A stretch of DNA of 16,023 nt from an uncultured Novosphingobium sp. (GCA_938005655.1 CALLNA010000266.1:1-16023), one strand, 5' to 3'. Counted from the stretch's first letter, positions 1 to 7,354 are shown. Notes: generated by a model not told the origin, from the letters alone. Made by a program: numbers and translations.

Positions 1-406
1 CTTTTCGATCATCAAGCCCGACGCCACCCGCCGCAACCTGACCGGCGCGGTCACCAAGATGCTGGAGGAAGCCGGCCTGCGCGTCGTCGCGTCCAAGCGC
101 ATCCACATGACCAAGGAGCAGGCCGAGGGCTTCTACGCCGTCCACAAGGAGCGCCCCTTCTTCGGCGAGCTGGTCAGCTTCATGATCTCGGGCCCGGTCG
201 TGGTCCAGGTGCTCGAAGGCGAGGACGCCGTGAAGCGCAACCGCGACATCATGGGCGCAACCAACCCCAAGGACGCCGCCGAAGGCACGATCCGCAAGGT
301 CCACGCCGAATCGATCGAGGCCAACTCGGTCCACGGCTCCGACAGCGACGAGAACGCCGCGATCGAGATCGCCTATTTCTTCAAGCCGGAAGAAATCGTC
401 GGCTGA
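1..406 (+). CDS. ndk: Nucleoside diphosphate kinase, 5' end missing
   Basis: NDK moves the gamma-phosphate from ATP to other (d)NDPs through a phospho-histidine and balances cytosolic nucleotide pools. The reading frame is open from base 2 and shows 134 residues up to the TGA at 404-406; the family is about 140 residues, so only about 6 N-terminal residues including the start codon lie outside the window. Visible hallmarks are FSIIKPDATRRN at the N-terminal edge, KRNRDIMGATNP in the nucleotide-binding region, and NSVHGSDSDENA, which holds the catalytic histidine. The gene appears complete apart from the edge. An intrinsic terminator starts 25 bases after the stop, so this is the end of a transcript. 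The identification is secure from the conserved motifs. Confidence 0.97.
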   Translation, partial: FSIIKPDATRRNLTGAVTKMLEEAGLRVVASKRIHMTKEQAEGFYAVHKERPFFGELVSFMISGPVVVQVLEGEDAVKRNRDIMGATNPKDAAEGTIRKVHAESIEANSVHGSDSDENAAIEIAYFFKPEEIVG

Positions 407-430
407 TCCGGCTGTGAGCGATCACCAAGA

Positions 431-460
431 GGCCGGCGGAGCGATCCGCCGGCCTTTTTT
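431..460 (+). terminator. Rho-independent terminator after ndk
   Basis: A perfect 10-bp GC-rich stem (GGCCGGCGGA at 431-440, TCCGCCGGCC at 445-454) closes a GCGA tetraloop of the GNRA type and runs directly into six T residues (455-460). It lies 25 bases after the ndk stop on the same strand, which fits intrinsic termination of the ndk transcript. Confidence 0.93.
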
Positions 461-511
461 GATTCTGGGGGAAGCGTGAAAAGATACCTGGGCGGACATT
501 TCCCACTTCGC

Positions 512-600
512 TCGTCACCCCGGACTTGATCCGGGGTCCCGCTTCCTTGTGCGCGACGCCGGAGGGGAAAGCGGGACCCCGGATCAGTCCGGGGTGACGA
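512..600. repeat. Long imperfect inverted repeat (REP-like intergenic element)
   Basis: The left arm at 512-544 and the right arm at 569-600 are reverse complements apart from one missing A in the right arm, and flank a 24-base spacer. Each arm holds its own smaller palindrome, CCCCGGA...TCCGGGG. From general knowledge, the CCCCGGACTTGATCCGGGG core is a motif that recurs between genes in many alphaproteobacterial genomes, so this is most likely one copy of a dispersed repeat. It sits after the ndk terminator and before the promoter of the next gene. A transcript across it would form a very stable hairpin. Only one copy is visible in this window. Confidence 0.8.
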
Positions 601-655
601 GGTGTGGTGATGTCCGTCATCCACCCTCCAAGCGGCCTCGCCCTGTCGAATGGAT

Positions 656-684
656 TTGATCCACCCCACCTCACATCCTATCTT
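656..684 (+). promoter_or_regulatory. Candidate sigma-70-type promoter for the 82-residue gene
   Basis: TTGATC at 656-661 and TATCTT at 679-684 resemble -35 and -10 boxes and are separated by 17 bases. They lie just upstream of a strong ribosome-binding site (AAAGGAG, 691-697) and the ATG at 705. The match is by eye and not backed by transcript data. Confidence 0.5.
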
Positions 685-704
685 CGGGGCAAAGGAGATT
701 TGCG

Positions 705-953
705 ATGCAAGGCATGGGCGAAACCGAAGGCGAGGCCTGCCCCTTCGAGTTCAACTTCGATCCGGCGACCTTCAAGGTCGGCGACACGGTCAGCTACCGC
801 GTGACCGGCAGCCTGGAGGGCTTCCCCTTCGTCGGCACCCTGGTCGAGGTCCACGATGACTACGTGATGATCTCCGGCGACGCCAAGCAGCCGGACCTGC
901 TCTACCGCGGCACGCGTGAGAGCCGGCCGGTGGTCGACGGAGACCAGATTTAG
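705..953 (+). CDS. Small hypothetical protein, 82 aa, possible beta-barrel fold
   Basis: I do not recognise this family. The start at ATG 705 is chosen because AAAGGAG lies 7 bases upstream; a second in-frame ATG at 714 is less well placed. The product is acidic and soluble, with no signal peptide or membrane segment. After a short acidic head (residues 1-20), the run FKVGDTVSYRVTG, FVGTLVEVHDDYVMISG alternates polar and hydrophobic residues and looks like short beta strands, as in SH3-like or KOW-like small barrels; this fold is only inferred. The gene has its own candidate promoter, follows an inverted repeat, and is tail-to-tail with the minus-strand esterase gene, only 16 bases away, so it seems to be a stand-alone unit. 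Codon usage matches its neighbours, which supports it being real. Confidence 0.8.
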   Translation: MQGMGETEGEACPFEFNFDPATFKVGDTVSYRVTGSLEGFPFVGTLVEVHDDYVMISGDAKQPDLLYRGTRESRPVVDGDQI

Positions 954-969
954 AGCGGAGTCGATAGCC

Positions 970-2096
970 CTATTTCGTCAGCGTGTCGGTCGGCACCGAG
1001 GTCTTGGGATCGTAGAAGGTTCGTTCCAGGAACAGCCGAATCCGCTCCTCGACCGCCGGACTGGCCGCGCCGAAATCGCCGTGGCCGCCGCCTTCGACCG
1101 TCTGGAACAGCACCGGCACGCCGGCCTGGCGCAGGGTGGCGTCGAGCCGGACCGATTCCTGGTAGTTGACCAGCGGGTCCTTGGTTCCGTGCACGATCAG
1201 GAACGGCGGGGCCTTGGCGCTGACGTTGAGGATCGGTGAGGCGCTGCGGGCGGCCTCCGGCTTGTCGGCGGGCTTGCCGCCGAGCAGGAGTTCGACCGGC
1301 GAGGGCTGGCCGGTCGGCGGGCCGACTTCGAAGTGTTGGAGGTCGATCGGGCCGAACTCGTCGATCACGCACTGGACGCTGCTCGACTGGCCGAGATCGG
1401 GGCCGAGCCGGCCCTCGGCCGCCGCGACGCCGTTGGTCAGGCCGAGCTTGGCGACGAGGTGCCCGCCGGCCGATGCGCCCATCGCGCAGATGCGGTTAGG
1501 GTCGAAGCCGTATTCGCGGGCATGGGCCCTGATCCAGCGGATCGCGGCCTTCACGTCGTCGATCTGCGCGGGCCACGGGTCCTGCCAGGACAGGCGGTAG
1601 CCGATCGACACCGCGGCATAGCGGCCGCTGTCGACCAGCTTCATCACCTGCGAACGGGCCATGACCTTGCTGCCGACCATCCAGGCCCCGCCATGGACAT
1701 AGGCGACGACGGGCAGGGGGCCGCGGACGCTGGGCCGCTTCGGCACATAGACGTCGAGGCGCTGGCGCGGATCGGCCGTGCCGGCATAGGCGAGGTCGGC
1801 GGCCAGCCTGACGTTGGCCGCCAGGGGGATGCGCCCGCGCCGCCCGGATCGAGGTCGTAGTCGACATATTCGGCCAGGGAGATCGCGCCGTCACCGTCGA
1901 TATCGCTGCGCTTCATCGTGGCGGCCTGGATCGGGTGCAACTCGTCCAGCGTGACCTTGCCGTCCTTGTTGGCGTCCAGCGCTTCCCACTTAGGGCGCAG
2001 CCGCGTCTCGTCCGCGCTCTGGGCGCCTTGAGCCTGGGCAAGCGGCGCAAACGCCAGCGCCGCCAGCGAAACCAGGCCAAGCCGCATGAAATTCAT
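970..2096 (-). pseudogene. Secreted EF-hand / alpha-beta hydrolase (esterase), frameshifted
   Basis: Two minus-strand frames together make one protein of about 375 residues. The 5' frame starts at ATG 2096 behind a purine-rich site (AGGGGGAGGA) and gives a signal peptide (about residues 1-23, ending AQAQ), then two canonical 12-residue EF-hand loops, D41-E52 and D65-E76. At about 1831-1845 it turns into low-complexity out-of-frame sequence, while the next frame takes over with IPLAANVRLAADLAYAG and a typical BD-FAE-like esterase: HGGAW oxyanion motif, GASAGG nucleophile elbow, HGTKDP acid region and GGGHGD histidine region. One missing base in a GC-rich run (GGCGCATC where GGCCGCATC would give G-R-I-P) explains the break. 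It may be a true pseudogene, a sequencing error, or a hydrolase restarted internally (a GTG codon lies just upstream of 1746). A predicted function would be periplasmic ester hydrolysis with calcium binding; the substrate is unknown. Confidence 0.8.
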
Positions 2097-2167
2097 CGCA
2101 TCCTCCCCCTCTGGCCGTCCGGCCTTGTCTCAATGAGACTAGTTTGGGCGAGGGCCGATCGCAATGG

Positions 2168-3142
2168 CTAGAATTCGTCGGCGGCGTCCATCAGCCGGGT
2201 GAGCCGCTTCGGCGCCACGGCGCGCCAGCTCCGCTCCAGCCATTGGGCGACATGGTCCCAGTCGACGCCCTTGCGGTTGAGCACCAGGCCGACCCAGCCG
2301 GCCGGGCCGTAATAGGCCGGGCGATAATAGGTCTCGGGGTCCTGCTCGACGAGGGCGGCCATCTCGTCCTGTCCGCTGGTCTTGACCAGGACCGCGATCT
2401 CCCGCTCGCCGTGGTGCTTCTGGTTGAAGATCGCGAAATACTTGCCGCCCGCGACCTGCCAGCCGGGCGCGCCGTGGGAGGGGCGGGCCGTCGCCTCGGG
2501 CAGGGCGAGGGCGAGTTCGTCGACCCGGGCGAGCAGCCATGCGGGATCGCGCTCGCGGCTGACCAGTCGGGCGAGGCAGCGCGAATAGAGCTGGTGCTCG
2601 GCGATGAGGACCCGGGCGGCGAGGCTCTCGGGCGTGTCGCCGGGCAGGATCGCAACCTCGGTCTGGCCGAGGATCGGGCCGTCGTCGAGCTCGGCGGTGA
2701 CGAGGTGGACGGTGACGCCCGCATGGCTGTCGCCGGCCTCCAGCGCGCGCTCGTGGGTGTGGAGGCCGGTATATTTGGGCAGCAGCGAGGGGTGGATGTT
2801 GAGCATCCGACCCTCCCATTTGGCCACGAACTCCGGCGTCAGGATGCGCATGTAGCCGGCGAGCGCGACGTATTCCGCGCCGCTCCGCCGGATCGCCGCG
2901 TCCATCGCCGCGTCGTGGTCGGCGCGGGCCATGCCCTTGTGCGGCAGGGCGAGGGTTGCCACGCCCTCGGCCTCGGCCAGCTTCAGGCCCCCGGCCTCCG
3001 GATTGTTGCTGGCGACGAGGACGATCTCGTAGGGGCAGTCTTCGGCCTTGGCGGCATAGAGCAGCGCGGCCATGTTGGTGCCGCTGCCCGAGATCAGGAC
3101 GGCGACCCTGGCGCGCTCCTCGGGGGCGCCCGCCTCAGGCAA
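2168..3142 (-). CDS. purN: Phosphoribosylglycinamide formyltransferase fused to a YjbR/MmcQ-like domain
   Basis: PurN transfers the formyl group of 10-formyl-THF to GAR in de novo purine synthesis. Residues about 12-195 form the formyltransferase, with GSGTN near residue 19 in the phosphate-binding loop, N115 and H117 in NIHPSLLP, and D153 in ELDDGP matching the catalytic Asn/His/Asp of the family. The protein has 324 residues, whereas PurN is usually about 190-215. Residues about 203-316 (ALALPEAT, SHGAPGWQVAGGKYFAIF, VLVKTS, DPETYYRPAYYGPAGWVGL, WRAVAPKRL) look like the YjbR/MmcQ (DUF419) fold, a domain of unclear role normally encoded alone. The start is TTG at 3142, overlapping the purM stop by 8 bp, which suggests translational coupling; no better in-frame start precedes GSGTN. 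A general nucleic-acid or ligand-binding role for the tail would be only a guess. Confidence 0.93.
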   Translation of the reverse strand: MPEAGAPEERARVAVLISGSGTNMAALLYAAKAEDCPYEIVLVASNNPEAGGLKLAEAEGVATLALPHKGMARADHDAAMDAAIRRSGAEYVALAGYMRILTPEFVAKWEGRMLNIHPSLLPKYTGLHTHERALEAGDSHAGVTVHLVTAELDDGPILGQTEVAILPGDTPESLAARVLIAEHQLYSRCLARLVSRERDPAWLLARVDELALALPEATARPSHGAPGWQVAGGKYFAIFNQKHHGEREIAVLVKTSGQDEMAALVEQDPETYYRPAYYGPAGWVGLVLNRKGVDWDHVAQWLERSWRAVAPKRLTRLMDAADEF

Positions 3143-4241
3143 GGTGCGTGGCTTCCCACGCTTCCCGCGCGCTCCAGGCCTCGGCGCTGCCGCGCACGGT
3201 GCAGCCGCGCGGGCCCGCGTCGACCGCGCCGATGACGTGGACGGTCTCGCCGGCCGCGGTCAGCTCGTCGATCACGCCCCTGGCCTCGTCCGCCGCGACG
3301 GCGAGGACCATGCCGATCCCGCAGTTGAAGGTGCGGGCCATCTCCTCGGGCTCGATATTGCCCTGGGCCTGGAGGAAGGCCATCAGCCGGGGCTGGGCCC
3401 AGGCATCGACGTCGATCAGGGCGTGGAGGCCTTCGGGCAGGACCCGCGGCACGTTCTCCAGCAGTCCGCCGCCGGTGATGTGGGCCAGGGCGTGGACCTT
3501 GCCCGCGCGGATCGTGGGCAGCAGGCTTTTCACGTAGATCCGGGTCGGCTCGATCAGGTGGTCGATCAGCAGGCGGTCGGGATCGAACAGGGCGGGGCGG
3601 TCGAGCTTCCAGTTCTTGTCTGCCGCCAGCCGCCGGACCAGCGAGTAGCCGTTCGAGTGGACGCCCGAGGAGGCGAGGCCGAGGAGGACGTCGCCCGCCG
3701 CGACCTTGCTGCCGGTCAATTGCTCGCCGCGCTCGACCGCGCCGACGCAGAACCCGGCGAGGTCGTAGTCGCCCGCCTGGTACATGCCCGGCATCTCGGC
3801 CGTCTCGCCGCCGATCAGGGCGCAGCCAGCCTGGCGGCAACCCTCGGCGATGCCCGCGACGACTCGCTCGGCGACGCCGTTGTCGAGCTTGCCGGTGGCG
3901 AAGTAGTCGAGGAAGAACAGCGGCTCGGCGCCCTGGACGATCAGGTCGTTGACGCACATCGCGACGAGGTCGATGCCGATCCGGTCGTGCCGGTCATGGT
4001 CGATCGCCAGCTTGACCTTGGTGCCGACGCCGTCGTTGGCGGCGACCAGCAGCGGGTCCGCGTAGCCCGCCGCGCGCGGATCGAAGAAGCCGCCGAATCC
4101 GCCGAGATCCGCGTCCGCGCCGGGGCGGGCGGTCGATTTCGCGAGCGGGCCGATGGCCTTCACCAGCGCGTTGCCGGCGTCGATCGAGACCCCCGACTTG
4201 GCGTAGGTATAGGGCTCCTGATTGTGCGTGCTGTTCACCAT
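3135..4241 (-). CDS. purM: Phosphoribosylformylglycinamidine cyclo-ligase (AIR synthetase)
   Basis: PurM closes FGAM to AIR with ATP in the fifth step of purine synthesis, in the cytosol. The 368-residue protein is of normal length (about 345-370). Motifs in order: YAKSGVSIDAGN near the N-terminus, GFGGFFD, DGVGTKVKLA (nucleotide-binding region), CVNDLIVQGAEPLFFLDY, IGGETAEMPGMY, GLASSGVHSNGYSLVR, AHITGGGLLENVPR and FNCGIGM, all typical of the PurM/SelD ATPase family. ATG at 4241 is the start; no strong ribosome-binding site is visible before it. The stop at 3135-3137 lies inside the start region of purN, so the two form a two-gene operon. The gene is divergent from the DUF2066-like gene, with a 70-bp shared upstream region. 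Confidence 0.97.
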   Translation of the reverse strand: MVNSTHNQEPYTYAKSGVSIDAGNALVKAIGPLAKSTARPGADADLGGFGGFFDPRAAGYADPLLVAANDGVGTKVKLAIDHDRHDRIGIDLVAMCVNDLIVQGAEPLFFLDYFATGKLDNGVAERVVAGIAEGCRQAGCALIGGETAEMPGMYQAGDYDLAGFCVGAVERGEQLTGSKVAAGDVLLGLASSGVHSNGYSLVRRLAADKNWKLDRPALFDPDRLLIDHLIEPTRIYVKSLLPTIRAGKVHALAHITGGGLLENVPRVLPEGLHALIDVDAWAQPRLMAFLQAQGNIEPEEMARTFNCGIGMVLAVAADEARGVIDELTAAGETVHVIGAVDAGPRGCTVRGSAEAWSAREAWEATHLA

Positions 4242-4311
4242 CCGTCGCGCCTACAAACATCTTGCTTGGATTTCCACGACCGTTTCGGCAAAAGGCCTGC
4301 GGTTTTCCCCG

Positions 4312-5595
4312 ATGGCACTGACGCACCTTCCCCAAACCCTGCGGACCTACCGCCCCGGACCCACGGCCCAGCTTCTCGGCGGGCTGGCCCTGGCTCTGGG
4401 AATCGCGCTCGCCGCGATCGGCCCGGCGCGACTGATCGCCCAGATCGAGGGCGAGCGCGGGATCATCCCGATGGCCCGCTCCACCGACATCGAGGTCTCG
4501 GGGATAGAGGTCAACACCACCGGCAAGAACGGCCAGGAAGCGCGCGAGGCGGGCTGGCGCGAGGCCTACAAGAAGGCCTGGGCCAAGGTCGGCGGCCCGG
4601 CCATGCCGGATTCGCAGCTCGAATCGATGGTCTCGGCCGTGGTGATCGAGCACGAGCAGATCGGCCCGCGCCGTTACATCGCCCGGCTGACGATCAGCTT
4701 CGACCGCGGCCACGCCGGCCAGTTCATCGGCGGGGACGGGGCGGTCGCCGCCCATTCGGCGCCGATGCTGGTCGTGCCGGTGCTCTATTCGGGCGGCGTC
4801 GCCCAGGTCTATGAGGTCCGCAGCCCGTGGCAGCGCGCCTGGGCCGAGTTCCGCGCCGGCACCAGTGCGATCGACTATATCCGCCCTGTCGGCAGCGGCG
4901 AGGATTCGCTCCTGCTCACCGCTGGGCAGGTAAACCGGCGCAGCCGTGCCTGGTGGCGCAACGTGCTCGACGTGTTCGGCGCCTCGGACGTCATCATGCC
5001 GATCGCCCGGCTCGAGCGGCAATGGCCCGGCGGCCCGGTGCGTGGGCAGTTCACCGCGCGCTACGGCCCGGACAACACCTTCCTTGAGAGCTTCACCCTG
5101 ACAGCCAACGACGATGCCGGGGTGCCTGCCATGCTTGCCCAGGCAGTCCAGCGGTTCGACGCGATCTATGCCCAGGCGCTCGCCCAGGGCCTGCTCGCGC
5201 CCGACCCGACGCTGACCGAGCGCGCGCCGATGGACCCGGCGCTGGCCGCGCTGATCGCCGCGGCGCAGTCGGCGGAAAAGGCCGCCGCGACGCCGGTCGA
5301 CGATGCGGTCACGACGCCCTCCGCCGCGGCGAGCGAGGCCGCGCCGCCGCCGGCCGCGGCGAGCACCTATACGATCCAGTTCGCCTCGCCCGACGCGCGG
5401 GCGGTCGATTCGGCACTGTCGGCGGTGCGCGCGGCGGCAGGCGTCCAGGGCGCCTCGACCAGCTCGATCGCGATCGGCGGGACCTCGGTGATGCGCGTGA
5501 CCTTCGCCGGCGACCTCAACGCGCTGGCGGCGGCGCTGCGGGCGCGGGGCTGGCAGGTCACGGTCGGGTCCGGCGCGCTTTCCATCCGCCGCTGA
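4312..5595 (+). CDS. Membrane-anchored or exported DUF2066-like protein with ferredoxin-like C-terminal domain
   Basis: The 427-residue product has one hydrophobic stretch (about residues 24-45, GLALALGIALAAIG), read as a signal sequence or N-terminal anchor. The part after it (IEVNTTGKNGQEAREAGWREAYKKAW, then ALPHA/beta segments up to about residue 300) resembles the DUF2066 family, whose function is unknown. An Ala/Pro-rich linker (about 315-350) leads to a C-terminal stretch, YTIQFASPDARAVDSALSAV...MRVTFAGDLNALAAALRARG, that fits a beta-alpha-beta-beta-alpha-beta ferredoxin-like fold as in heavy-metal-associated domains, but the metal-binding CxxC motif is absent. ATG 4312 is chosen because an upstream TTG at 4222 would overlap purM; no clear ribosome-binding site precedes 4312. 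hdaA follows after one base, so the two are almost surely co-translated. Family assignment is moderate; function is not known. Confidence 0.85.
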   Translation: MALTHLPQTLRTYRPGPTAQLLGGLALALGIALAAIGPARLIAQIEGERGIIPMARSTDIEVSGIEVNTTGKNGQEAREAGWREAYKKAWAKVGGPAMPDSQLESMVSAVVIEHEQIGPRRYIARLTISFDRGHAGQFIGGDGAVAAHSAPMLVVPVLYSGGVAQVYEVRSPWQRAWAEFRAGTSAIDYIRPVGSGEDSLLLTAGQVNRRSRAWWRNVLDVFGASDVIMPIARLERQWPGGPVRGQFTARYGPDNTFLESFTLTANDDAGVPAMLAQAVQRFDAIYAQALAQGLLAPDPTLTERAPMDPALAALIAAAQSAEKAAATPVDDAVTTPSAAASEAAPPPAAASTYTIQFASPDARAVDSALSAVRAAAGVQGASTSSIAIGGTSVMRVTFAGDLNALAAALRARGWQVTVGSGALSIRR

Positions 5596-5596
5596 G

Positions 5597-6190
5597 ATGA
5601 GCCAGATCGCGCTACCGCTCGGGGGGGCCGGCGCCTCGCGGATCGTCGTCGGCAATGCCAACGAAGCCGTGGTCGAGGCCTTCGGCAATACCGCCGCCTG
5701 GCCCTTTCGCACTGCGATCCTGTTCGGGCCGCCCCGCTCGGGCAAGTCGCTGCTCGCCCGTTGGTTCGCGGAAAGTGGACGGGGTGAGGCGATCGATGAT
5801 GCCGCCGCGCTCGACGAGACCGAGCTGTTCCACCGCTGGAACCGCGCGCAGGAGCGGGGCACGCCGCTGCTCCTGATCGGCGGGGAGGAGGGCAAGTGGC
5901 AGGTTCGCCTGCCTGATCTCGCCTCGCGCCTGGGCGCGGCCCTGCGCCTCTCGATCGGCGCGCCCGACGACGCCATGCTCGCCGAGCTGATCGCCGCCCA
6001 TGCCGAGCAGCGCGGCCTTGTGCTCGGCGAAGGCGCCTGCCCCTACCTTGTACCGCGGGTGGAGCGTAGCCATATGGCGATCGAACGCCTGGTCCTGGCG
6101 ATCGATCGCCTGAGCCTGGAGCGCAAGCAGGCGGCGACGCTCGCGATCTGGCGCGACGCCCTGGCCGAGGTCGGGAGCAACTTGCCTTGA
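5597..6190 (+). CDS. hdaA: HdaA: DnaA regulatory inactivator (AAA+ DnaA homologue)
   Basis: Hda/HdaA proteins bind the DNA-loaded beta clamp and stimulate ATP hydrolysis by DnaA, which prevents re-initiation of replication. The 197-residue protein has a clamp-binding hexapeptide at the extreme N-terminus (QIALPL, residues 3-8, compare QLSLPL in E. coli Hda). A Walker A motif follows (GPPRSGKS, 44-51), then the box around LPDLASRLGAALRLSIGAPDD, and a C-terminal lid helix region (VERSHMAIERLVLAIDRLSLERKQ). It lacks the DnaA DNA-binding domain IV, which is what separates Hda from DnaA. It begins one base after the stop of the DUF2066-like gene. The combination of clamp motif, AAA+ core and small size makes the assignment firm. 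Confidence 0.93.
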   Translation: MSQIALPLGGAGASRIVVGNANEAVVEAFGNTAAWPFRTAILFGPPRSGKSLLARWFAESGRGEAIDDAAALDETELFHRWNRAQERGTPLLLIGGEEGKWQVRLPDLASRLGAALRLSIGAPDDAMLAELIAAHAEQRGLVLGEGACPYLVPRVERSHMAIERLVLAIDRLSLERKQAATLAIWRDALAEVGSNLP

Positions 6191-6218
6191 TGGGCGAAAT
6201 CTGGGACAAAACAGGGCC

Positions 6219-6929
6219 ATGTTCAGAACGCTGACCGCCTATCTCGACTCTATCGTCGCGCGCGATCCCGCGCCGCGGTCGCGTTGGGAAGTGCTGCTCT
6301 ATCCGGGCTTGTGGGCGGTGTTCTGGCACCGCGTCGCGCACTGGTTCTTCGAGGCGGAGCTGTTCTTCATCGCTCGCCTGGTCAATCACACCTCGCGGTT
6401 CCTGACCGGCTTCGAGATCCATCCCGGCGCGCAGATCGGCAAGCACCTGTTCCTGGAGCACGGCTTCGTCACGATCGGCGAGACGGCGGTGATCGGCGAC
6501 AACGTCACGATCTACCCCTGCGTCACCCTGGGCGGCACCAACCCGACCAACGGCAAGGGCGGCAAGCGCCACCCGACCCTGGAGGACAACGTGATCGTCG
6601 GCGCAGGCGCGCAGATCCTCGGGCCGATCACCGTAGGCAAGCGCGCGCGGATCGGGGCCAACGCGGTCGTCACCGACGACGTGCCCGAAGGCGCGACCAT
6701 GGTCGGCGTCAAGGCCCGCTCCACGCTGGTCGCGGCCGAGACCTGGCAGCAGGACTTCATCCCCTACGGCACCCCCTGCAAGGAGCCGTGCGAGCCCGTG
6801 GGCCCGCGGATCGAGGACCTGGAGGCCGAGGTCGCCGCCCTGCGCGCCCAGGTCGCGGAGCTGCTGGGCGAGCGCGCCGACGGCGTCAAGCCGGCCGCCC
6901 GGCCCGCGCGCAAGAGCACGCGGAGCTGA
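6219..6929 (+). CDS. cysE: Serine O-acetyltransferase, short form with coiled-coil tail
   Basis: This enzyme acetylates L-serine with acetyl-CoA to O-acetylserine, the entry to cysteine synthesis. The 236-residue product is of the short (EpsC-like) type, without the long N-terminal helical domain of E. coli CysE. Left-handed beta-helix hexapeptides run from about residue 64 (FEIHPGAQIGKHLFLEHGFVTIGETAVIGDNV) to about 170; H81 in the LEHG motif corresponds to the catalytic histidine, and VTLGGTNP...GKRHP is the conserved acetyl-CoA/serine loop. The end is odd: instead of the usual isoleucine tail that docks into cysteine synthase, it has a heptad-like coiled coil (IEDLEAEVAALRAQVAELLGE) and a basic, Ala/Pro-rich end. 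It starts 28 bases after hdaA and is followed closely by the DUF2794 gene. Confidence 0.94.
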   Translation: MFRTLTAYLDSIVARDPAPRSRWEVLLYPGLWAVFWHRVAHWFFEAELFFIARLVNHTSRFLTGFEIHPGAQIGKHLFLEHGFVTIGETAVIGDNVTIYPCVTLGGTNPTNGKGGKRHPTLEDNVIVGAGAQILGPITVGKRARIGANAVVTDDVPEGATMVGVKARSTLVAAETWQQDFIPYGTPCKEPCEPVGPRIEDLEAEVAALRAQVAELLGERADGVKPAARPARKSTRS

Positions 6930-6934
6930 GCGGG

Positions 6935-7300
6935 GTGCTGGGGGGCGCAGGGCACAACGGCTCTGGCGCGACCGTGGTCCCGTTTCCCCATCCCGCCTTG
7001 CAGATCGGCTTCGACCGGCTGGAGCTGGCGCGCATCCTCGATCTCTACGGGCGCATGGTCGCGGCCGGCGAATGGCGCGACTACGCGATGGACTTCGGCA
7101 AGGACGCCGCGGCCTTCTCGGCCTTCCGCCGCGCCGCCGAGCGGCCCCAGGCGCGGATCGAGAAGCGCCCGGCCCTGCGCAATCGCCAGGGCATGTGGAC
7201 GCTGTTCGGCGAGGCGGGACAGATCCTCAAGCGCGGCCACGAGCTGGCGGGGGTGCTGTTCCCGCTGGAGCGGCGGCTGCTCAAGGTGGTCGAGGGCTGA
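6935..7300 (+). CDS. DUF2794 family protein
   Basis: This is a 121-residue protein of the alphaproteobacterial DUF2794 family; its function is unknown. The core reads IGFDRLELARILDLYGRMVAAGEWRDYAMDF, then FSAFRRAAERPQARIEKRPALRNRQGMWTLF and GQILKRGHELAGVL, which is the usual conserved pattern of the family. It looks cytosolic, with no signal peptide or membrane segment. GTG 6935 is chosen as the start because GGAG at 6922-6925 lies 9 bases upstream; GTG 6974 (just before VPFPHPAL) is an alternative. The frame stays open far upstream through cysE, but that part is out-of-frame cysE sequence. It begins 5 bases after the cysE stop, so the two genes are probably co-transcribed and translationally coupled. 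Confidence 0.88.
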   Translation: MLGGAGHNGSGATVVPFPHPALQIGFDRLELARILDLYGRMVAAGEWRDYAMDFGKDAAAFSAFRRAAERPQARIEKRPALRNRQGMWTLFGEAGQILKRGHELAGVLFPLERRLLKVVEG

Positions 7301-7354
7301 GCAACAGGGACGGGGCGCAATCGCCCCTTGGATCAAGCACCGGGGGAGGGGCTC

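Noticed and set aside
3072..4814. 580-residue plus-strand open frame across purM and the DUF2066-like gene
   Set aside because: It is antisense to purM and out of frame with the DUF2066-like gene, and its composition is low-complexity Arg/Gly/Asp-rich. No family motif was seen.
6284..6934. Upstream extension of the DUF2794 frame through cysE
   Set aside because: This is cysE read in another frame, Arg/Gly-rich, while the DUF2794 motifs start only after about 6974. GTG 6935 has a ribosome-binding site.
7312..7330. Hairpin GGGGCG-CAAT-CGCCCC after the DUF2794 gene as a terminator
   Set aside because: The stem is only 6 bp and is followed by just two T residues, so intrinsic termination is weakly supported.
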